Under the pieces are notes generated by a model. It was not told the DNA's origin, did no database searches, and saw only the letters and a program-made list of their open reading frames with translations. The position numbers were made by a program, and so were the translations under genes. A stretch of DNA of 64,000 bases from Procambarus clarkii (Eukaryota; Arthropoda; Malacostraca; Decapoda; Cambaridae): NCBI RefSeq assembly GCF_040958095.1, contig NC_091215.1, positions 31,994,432 through 32,058,431 of the forward strand. Reading direction: 5' to 3'. Below are positions 56,550 through 64,000 of the stretch, in pieces. The first letter of the stretch is position 1. Every line of letters starts with the position of its first letter.

Positions 56550-59164
56550 GGGCAGCCATGCCAGAGGGCAGCCATGCCAGAAGGCAGCCATGCCAGAGGG
56601 CAGCCATGCCAGAGAGCAGCCATGCCAGAGGGCAGCCATGCCAGAAGGCAGCCATGCCAGAGGGCAGCCATGCCAGAGGGCAGCCATGCCAGAGAGCAGC
56701 CATGCCAGAAGGCAGCCATGCCAGAGGGCAGCCATGCCAGAAGGCAGCCATGCCAGAGGGCAGCCATGCCAGAGGGCAGCCATGCCAGAGGGCAGCCATG
56801 CCAGAGGGCAGCCATGCCAGAAGGCAGCCATGCCAGAGGGCAGCCATGCCAGAGAGCATCCATGCCAGAAGGCAGCCATGCCAGAAGGCAGCCATGCCAG
56901 AGGGCAGCCATGCCAGAGGGCAGCCATGCCAGAGGGCAGCCATGCCAGAAGGCAGCCATGCCAGAGGGCAGCCATGCCAGAGAGCAGCCATGCCAGAAGG
57001 CAGCCATGCCAGAGGGCAGCCATGCCAGAGGGCAGCCATGCCAGAAGGCAGCCATGCCAGAAGGCAGCCATGCCAGAGAGCAGCCATGCCAGAAGGCAGC
57101 CATGCCAGAGAGCAGCCATGCCAGAAGGCAGCCATGCCAGAGGGCAGCCATGCCAGAAGGCAGCCATGCCAGAGGGCAGCCATGCCAGAGGGCAGCCATG
57201 CCAGAGGGCAGCCATGCCAGAGGGCAGCCATGCCAGAGGGCAGCCATGCCAGAGAGCAGCCATGCCAGAGGGCAGCCATGCCAGAAGGCAGCCATGCCAG
57301 AGGGCAGCCATGCCAGAGGGCAGCCATGCCAGAGAGCAGCCATGCCAGAAGGCAGCCATGCCAGAGGGCAGCCATGCCAGAAGGCAGCCATGCCAGAGGG
57401 CAGCCATGCCAGAGGGCAGCCATGCCAGAGGGCAGCCATGCCAGAGGGCAGCCATGCCAGAAGGCAGCCATGCCAGAGGGCAGCCATGCCAGAGAGCAGC
57501 CATGCCAGAAGGCAGCCATGCCAGAAGGCAGCCATGCCAGAGGGCAGCCATGCCAGAGGGCAGCCATGCCAGAGGGCAGCCATGCCAGAAGGCAGCCATG
57601 CCAGAGGGCAGCCATGCCAGAGAGCAGCCATGCCAGAAGGCAGCCATGCCAGAGGGCAGCCATGCCAGAGGGCAGCCATGCCAGAAGGCAGCCATGCCAG
57701 AAGGCAGCCATGCCAGAGAGCAGCCATGCCAGAAGGCAGCCATGCCAGAGAGCAGCCATGCCAGAAGGCAGCCATGCCAGAGGGCAGCCATGCCAGAAGG
57801 CAGCCATGCCAGAGGGCAGCCATGCCAGAGGGCAGCCATGCCAGAGGGCAGCCATGCCAGAAGGCAGCCATGCCAGAGAGCAGCCATGCCAGAAGGCAGC
57901 CATGCCAGAGGGCAGCCATGCCAGAAGGCAGCCATGCCAGAAGGCAGCCATGCCAGAGAGCAGCCATGCCAGAAGGCAGCCATGCCAGAGGGTAGCCATG
58001 CCAGAGAGCAGCCATGCCAGAAGGCAGCCATGCCAGAAGGCAGCCATGCCAGAGAGCAGCCATGCCAGAGGGCAGCCATGCCAGAGAGCAGCCATGCCAG
58101 AAGGCAGCCATGCCAGAGAGCAGCCATGCCAGAGGGCAGCCATGCCAGAGGGTAGCCATGCCAGAGAGCAGCCATGCCAGAAGGCAGCCATGCCAGAGAG
58201 CAGCCATGCCAGAAGGCAGCCATGCCAGAGGGCAGCCATGCCAGAGAGCAGCCATGCCAGAAGGCAGCCATGCCAGAGAGCAGCCATGCCAGAGGGCAGC
58301 CATGCCAGAAGGCAGCCATGCCAGAAGGCAGCCATGCCAGAGGGCAGCCATGCCAGAGAGCAGCCATGCCAGAGGGCAGCCATGCCAGAAGGCAGCCATG
58401 CCAGAGGGCAGCCATGCCAGAAGGCAGCCATGCCAGAAGGCAGCCATGCCAGAGGGCAGCCATGCCAGAGAGCAGCCATGCCAGAGAGCAGCCATGCCAG
58501 AGAGCAGCCATGCCAGAAGGCAGCCATGCCAGAGGGCAGCCATGCCAGAGGGCAGCCATGCCAGAGAGCAGCCATGCCAGAAGACAGCCATGCCAGAGGG
58601 CAGCCATGCCAGAGGGCAGCCATGCCAGAAGGCAGCCATGCCAGAGAGCAGCCATGCCAGAGGGCAGCCATGCCAGAGGGCAGCCATGCCAGAAGGCAGC
58701 CATGCCAGAGAGCAGCCATGCCAGAGGGCAGCCATGCCAGAGGGCAGCCATGCCAGAGGGCAGCCATGCCAGAGGGCAGCCATGCCAGAGGGCAGCTATG
58801 CCAGAAGGCAGCCATGCCAGAGAGCAGCCATGCCAGAAGGCAGCCATGCCAGAGGGCAGCCATGCCAGAAGGCAGCCATGCCAGAGAGCAGCCATGCCAG
58901 AGGGCAGCCATGCCAGAGGGCAGCCATGCCAGAAGGCAGCCATGCCAGAGAGCAGCCATGCCAGAAGGCAGCCATGCCAGAGGGCAGCCATGCCAGAGGG
59001 CAGCCATGCCAGAAGGCAGCCATGCCAGAGAGCAGCCATGCCAGAGGGCAGCCATGCCAGAAGGCAGCCATGCCAGAGAGCAGCCATGCCAGAGGGCAGC
59101 CATGCCAGAGGGCAGCCATGCCAGAAGGCAGCCATGCCAGAGGGCAGCCATGCCAGAAGGCACT
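56550..59164. repeat. 16-bp minisatellite, ~163 units, 2.6 kb
   Basis: Unit GCAGCCATGCCAGAGG, with AAGG and GAGA alternatives at two positions. Because 16 is not a multiple of three and the unit lacks stops, all frames stay open for hundreds of codons, e.g. MPEGSHARGQPCQRAA on the plus strand. Contains a 640-bp tandem duplication. Confidence 0.98.
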
Positions 59165-60056
59165 GTGATTGATACAGACGGTAAATATGTCAACAGCTAG
59201 ATAACGCCACACTTAATGGCTCAGTAAGTGTAGCAAAGCGTCTTCAAAGTGCACACCGCTACTCAAAGACAATCATCTTTATGCAGTAAGCTGCCGCGAC
59301 TCTTGGAGATAGACACACCGACAGACTCCAGTAATTCGCCTTCCACATAACTTGGTAATATTAATGGCCAGAGCTCAACAGCTGTCCTCGAGTGACGTTT
59401 CTTGCACCTTACACTAAAAGCATTTTATGGTGGATTACTTCATATTCCGCCCAACCTGGCCACCGCTCGGGTGAAGCCAGCGAGGGCCCGCCACACGCTA
59501 CAGCCTAGCGCAGGAATATCAATCAAGAAAAATTACTTAAAATACTGATTACATTTTATAAAATCGGTGTTTAAATTTTGCATAAATATTATATGAAAAC
59601 GCTGAAATTTTTTATCTAAAGCATCTATATATAGACTGGCATTGGAAATAGTGAATACAATATATATACAATTCAGCACAAAATATATATTGTAAGTTTT
59701 TTTACTTATATTACACCACATGTCATTATCGTGAAATTTACCCATATAAAGTGACACACACACGGGTCACCAATGGCGCTTCAGCAAAACACTTCACAAT
59801 ATGTATAACACCGAGTGGCAATTTACTCAAAATTAATATCAAAATATGCAAGAATCTCCAAACCAAAATGTGACATTTAAACATTATGACAAAACACTTC
59901 CCTTAATGAAGAGCGAACAAAACGATGACAATATTGCAACAACACGACACTTGCCGCTCGTGACCATCAAGTCAAATGGCCCTTGTCATCATCACAAATG
60001 TTGAAGGTCTTAAATCTTAAGTCTCCCTTACGTTACAAAGGTGACTGTATGGCTCG
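59165..60056. other. No gene recognised
   Basis: AT-rich DNA between the 16-bp array and a SINE. Confidence 0.4.
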
Positions 60057-60303
60057 GGAGCCGGTCGGCCGAGCGGACAGCACGCTGGACTTGTGATTCT
60101 GTGGTCCAGGGTTCGATCCCGGGCGCCGGCGAGAAACAATGGGCAAAGTTTCTTTCACCCTATGCCCCTGTTACCTAGCAGTAAATAGGTACCTGGGTGT
60201 TAGTCAGCTGTCACGGGCTGCTTCCTGGGGTTGGAGGCCTGGTCGAGGACCGGGCCGCGGGGACACTAAAGTCCCGAAATCATCTCAAGATAACCTCAAG
60301 AAG
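60057..60303 (+). mobile_element. tRNA-derived SINE, family 1
   Basis: Complete head and body with GGCCGAGCGGACAGCACGCT, GGGTTCGATCCCGGG and the CATCTCAAGATAACCTCAAG end. Confidence 0.95.
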
Positions 60304-60689
60304 ATGGCACTCTCCTCCGTCCACTGGGGCGTGATGACCCAGCCTCCACAATGTTACAGTATAGTGGTTGTTACAGTAGCCTACAGTCTTGTAACGAATC
60401 AGTGTGCAGGTATTAAGCTTCTTTGAAAATCCTACAGAAAATTATTCTTCGCCATACTTAATAAATCTAAGACCACAAATATATTTATTTGTTGTTTGAA
60501 GTAGATTGATTAACTTTTCACATCTGGACCAATCACAGCTCACTTTAACGTCACCTGTACTCGTTAGCGTAGGTCACGTGATGCAGTGACGGAGGTGATC
60601 TCCAAGTTACGATTAAAACAGGAATTTCCTTAAGTATTATTACTCCTTAACATTATTAAATTTGTTAACTAATTCAATAGAATTGATCA

Positions 60690-60935
60690 ATTCTACTGAA
60701 CAAATTAAATAATGTTCCAATCAATCCTGATGTCAAATTAATCAGTTTTGACGTTTGTTCTTTGTTTACTAAGGTTCCAGTTAATGATATTCTTGATTAC
60801 CTTGCTCATGAATTAATGAGCCTGCTCTGCCTGCTGATATTATTGTCAATCTTCGTAAGCTGTGTATAACAGAAAGTAAATTTACTTTTAATGAGTATTA
60901 TTTACATGCGATGGGAAACTCTTGCTGGGCCAGAG
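60690..60935 (+). mobile_element. Penelope-like reverse transcriptase fragment
   Basis: Encodes LISFDVCSLFTKVPVNDILD (motif A) and, in other frames, VNLRKLCITESKFTFNEYY and AMGNSCW near the end, the order expected for a Penelope-like reverse transcriptase. It is a broken fossil that runs straight into the minisatellite at 60945. Confidence 0.75.
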
Positions 60936-60944
60936 GCTCCAGCA

Positions 60945-62685
60945 ACAACAGCCACAGCCCCAACAACAGCCACAGCCCCAACAACAGCCACAGCCCCAAC
61001 AACAGCCACAGCCCCCAACAACAGCCACAGCCCCCAACAACAGCCACAGCCCCAACAACAGCCACAGTCCCCCATCAACAGCCACAGCCCCCTCCAACAG
61101 CCACAGCCCCCAACAACAGCCACAGCCCCCAACAACAGCCACAGCCCCCAACAACAGCCACAGCCCCCCAACAACAGCCACAGCCCCCAACAACAGCCAC
61201 AGCCCCCAACAACAGCCACAGTCCCCAACAACAGCCACAGCCCCCAACAACAGCCACAGCCCCAACAACAGCTACAGCCCCCAACAACAGCCACAGCCCC
61301 CAACAACAGCCACAGCCCCAACAACAGCCACAGCCCCCTACAACAGCTCAGCCCCCAACAACAGCCACAGCCCCAACAACAGCCACAGCCCCCAACAACA
61401 GCCACAGCCCCCAACAACAGCCACAGCCCCCAACAACAGCCACAGCCCCCAACAACAGTCACAGCCCCCAACAACAGCCACAGCCCCCAACAACAGCCAC
61501 AGCCCCCAACAACAGCCACAGCCCCAACAACAGCCACAGCCCCCTACAACAGCCACAGCCCCAACAACAGCCACAGCCCCCAACAACAGCCACAGCCCCA
61601 ACAACAGCCACAGTCCCCAACAACAGCCACAGCCCCCAACAACAGGCAGAGCCCCAACAACAGCCACAGCTCCCCATCAACAGCCACAGCCCCCAACAAC
61701 AGTCACAGCCCCCAACAACAGCCACAGCCCCCAACAACAGCCACAGCCCCCAGCAGCAGCCACAGCCCCAACAACAGCCACAGCCCCCTACAACAGCCAC
61801 AGCCCCCAACAACAGCCACAGCCCCCAGCAACAGCCACAGCCCCAACAACAGCCACAGCCCCCTACAACAGCCACAGCCCCCAACAACAGCCACAGTCCC
61901 CAACAACAGCCACAGCCCCCAACAACAGCCACAGCCCCAACAACAGCTACAGCCCCCAACAACAGCCACAGCCCCCAACAACAGCCACAGCCCCAACAAC
62001 AGCCACAGCCCCCTACAACAGCTCAGCCCCCAACAACAGCCACAGCCCCAACAACAGCCACAGCCCCCAACAACAGCCACAGCCCCCAACAACAGCCACA
62101 GCCCCCAACAACAGCCACAGCCCCCAACAACAGTCACAGCCCCCAACAACAGCCACAGCCCCCAACAACAGCCACAGCCCCCAACAACAGCCACAGCCCC
62201 AACAACAGCCACAGCCCCCTACAACAGCCACAGCCCCAACAACAGCCACAGCCCCCAACAACAGCCACAGCCCCAACAACAGCCACAGTCCCCAACAACA
62301 GCCACAGCCCCCAACAACAGGCAGAGCCCCAACAACAGCCACAGCTCCCCATCAACAGCCACAGCCCCCAACAACAGTCACAGCCCCCAACAACAGCCAC
62401 AGCCCCCAACAACAGCCACAGCCCCCAGCAGCAGCCACAGCCCCAACAACAGCCACAGCCCCCTACAACAGCCACAGCCCCCAACAACAGCCACAGCCCC
62501 CAGCAACAGCCACAGCCCCAACAACAGCCACAGCCCCCTACAACAGCCACAGCCCCAACAACAGCCACAGCCCCCAGCAACAGCCACAGCCCCAACAACA
62601 GCCACAGCCCCCTACAACAGCCACAGCCCCCTACAACAGCCACAGCCCCAACAACAGCCACAGCCCCAGCAACAGCCTCATCAGC
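60945..62685. repeat. ~18-bp minisatellite, ~94 units, 1.7 kb
   Basis: Unit AGCCACAGCCCCCAACAAC, 18 or 19 bp by loss or gain of a C. The unit lacks stops in all frames. Contains a 675-bp tandem duplication. Confidence 0.98.
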
Positions 62686-63177
62686 AGTAACGACCAGCTA
62701 CACCCTCGTGTAGCTGGTGTCTCCTGGCAGGTATGATGAGGACACATGTAGTGACGGAGATCATCCCTGTTGATACTAAAGCTGCACCGCCAACACACAC
62801 CCACGCCCACCACGCCCTCCACGCCCACCACGCCCATCACGGCCATCACGCCCACATGGGCGGGGACGGGCGGAATAGAGCATGCTGAACGCAGGCAGGC
62901 AGACAGGAAGGAAGGTGGGGATGGAGGAGCAAAGTGAGAAAAAGATACAGGACAAGAAAATAAAAAGTGAAGAGAGGGAAGGATAGAAAGAGAGAAGATA
63001 TGAATATTTGGAGGAGACCATGGCAGAAGAAGAGATAGGAAGATATGGGTTGAAAGAGATGGGATGGGACAGGGCCAAGAGATAGAGATAATGCTATATG
63101 AAGTTGATAGTGAGGGATAGATTGAGTTGACTTTATAGAAAAGCTTAAATAGGAGAGGGATGAGATGTAATTAATGA
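62686..63177. other. No gene recognised
   Basis: Contains the 10-bp repeat at 62797 and purine-rich DNA at 62900-63080. Confidence 0.4.
62797..62856. repeat. 10-bp minisatellite
   Basis: CACGCCCACC-type units, degenerate. Confidence 0.75.
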
Positions 63178-63352
63178 CACGTGTCATGGGAGGCCTGTGC
63201 CACGACACGTGTCATGGGAGGCCGTGCCACAACACGTGTCACGGGAGGCCGTGCTACGACACGTGTCATGGGAGGCCGTGCCACGACACGTGTCATGGGA
63301 GGCCGTGCCACGACACGTGTCATGGGAGGCCGTGCCACGACACGTGTCATAG
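63178..63352. repeat. 27-bp minisatellite, ~6 units
   Basis: The unit contains CACGACACGTGTCATGGGAG plus GCCGTGC; ACACGTGT is a perfect palindrome in each unit. Confidence 0.95.
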
Positions 63353-63449
63353 AACGTGCCATACAGCGCCGTGACACGGTAAACAACTACAGGAAGCAAC
63401 CCTTGACACAAACAACTGACACTTGTCCTGAGGAGGAGACAGGGGAGCC

Positions 63450-63452
<3 letters not shown>

Positions 63453-63522
<70 letters not shown>
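63453..63522. repeat. (CA)n tract
   Basis: Pure CA repeat next to a LINE 3' end. Confidence 0.95.
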
Positions 63523-63523
<1 letters not shown>

Positions 63524-63612
63524 GATTGATCAGTTGAGAGGCGGGACCAAAGAGCCAAAGCTCAACCCCCGCAAACACAAATAGGTGAGTACAAATAGGT
63601 GAGTACACACAC
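63523..63612 (+). mobile_element. LINE 3' terminus scrap
   Basis: GTTGAGAGGCGGGACCAAAG, AGCTCAACCCCCGCAAACAC, then AAATAGGTGAGTAC twice and a second CA tract. Only the last ~90 bp of the CR1/Jockey-like family. Confidence 0.75.
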
Positions 63613-63827
63613 ACACACCTGAGCTCAGGAGAAACTGAAGTGTAAATTATTCATAAATGTTTGTACATTTACAGTTGGGTTACACAAATTTACTCTTAAC
63701 TATTTATCTAAAATGTAATATCTGTAATTCTGAACTGCATGCTCCAGATTTAGATTTAGAAGGTACATTACAGTTGTCAAATTCACTACCAGAAAATAGA
63801 CAGCAACCAAGATTACACGCTTGATAC

Positions 63828-63925
63828 AGCCCCGCTCCTGTGCCAGGAAAGTCCACTACGGGCTCACCATAGCCCGTGCTACTTGCAACTTTTTGTTCAG
63901 AGTAGCTGAATCTAAAACAACAACA
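63828..63925 (+). repeat. Short dispersed hairpin repeat
   Basis: Near-identical to 55858-55945, with ACGGGCTCACCATAGCCCGT at its centre. Confidence 0.8.
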
Positions 63926-64000
63926 AACAACTACACGCTTGTAGAAAATCAGGGGTAAAAAAAAGTACTCTACTGTCCCCTCACCTGTTATATAGTCAAC

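Noticed and set aside
56511-59200. Open frames of 500-887 codons on both strands
   Set aside because: All are translations of a 16-bp minisatellite without stop codons; the same peptide period appears in all frames. No conserved domain.
60057-60130. tRNA gene
   Set aside because: A and B boxes are present but the sequence continues into a conserved SINE body and recurs in several places, so it is a SINE head.
60891-62736. Three overlapping ~600-codon glutamine/proline/threonine-rich frames
   Set aside because: Produced by the 18-19-bp minisatellite. Single-base C gains and losses shift the frame freely, the opposite of coding constraint.

Overview
The window looks like gene-poor intergenic DNA of an arthropod, most likely a decapod crustacean such as a crayfish. 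The organism call is an inference: the tRNA-headed SINEs, the LINE 3' ends and the (TA)n-linked palindromes resemble repeats I associate with decapod genomes, and I could not search a database. There is no bacterial or viral layout, and no rRNA gene, free-standing tRNA gene or CRISPR array.

Only one stretch looks like a host gene: a 668-codon minus-strand frame at 13219-15225. It has a leucine-rich N-terminus followed by two copies of [11-residue repeat array + ~115-residue module]. The repeat unit is exactly 33 bp, every indel in the arrays is a whole number of codons, and the best-conserved stretch of the two modules differs only by silent changes. I do not recognise the family.

The largest mobile element is a nearly complete I-like LINE at about 25858-32263. 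ORF1 has a polyglutamine tract and three zinc knuckles. ORF2 has endonuclease, reverse transcriptase, RNase H and a C-terminal zinc motif, and is interrupted once by a frameshift inside RNase H. The LINE sits inside one C-rich minisatellite, which continues on both sides. Pieces of related LINEs (11514, 22385, 23485, 47900, 53690), of a CR1/Jockey-like family (3651, 5040, 12034, 15585, 17345, 19762, 20627, 34373, 45690, 51470, 54284, 54797, 63523) and of two others (36785; 43570 and 21505) are scattered along the window. At least two SINEs have landed inside LINE copies.

At 8669-11078 and 39750-40375 are fossil fragments that look like the 5' end of Penelope-like elements. They are arranged as long palindromes joined through (TA)n tracts. 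The leader before the open frame can fold like a type I hammerhead ribozyme with a non-canonical core. A Penelope-like reverse transcriptase fragment lies at about 60690-60935.

The rest is dominated by tandem repeats, more than twenty minisatellites plus long GA, GT and TA tracts. The two largest arrays (16-bp unit at 56550-59164; ~18-bp unit at 60945-62685) each contain a recent long tandem duplication, of 640 bp and 675 bp. The very long open frames over the minisatellites are artefacts of repeats without stops and are not annotated as genes. Long stretches of ordinary AT-rich DNA separate these blocks.
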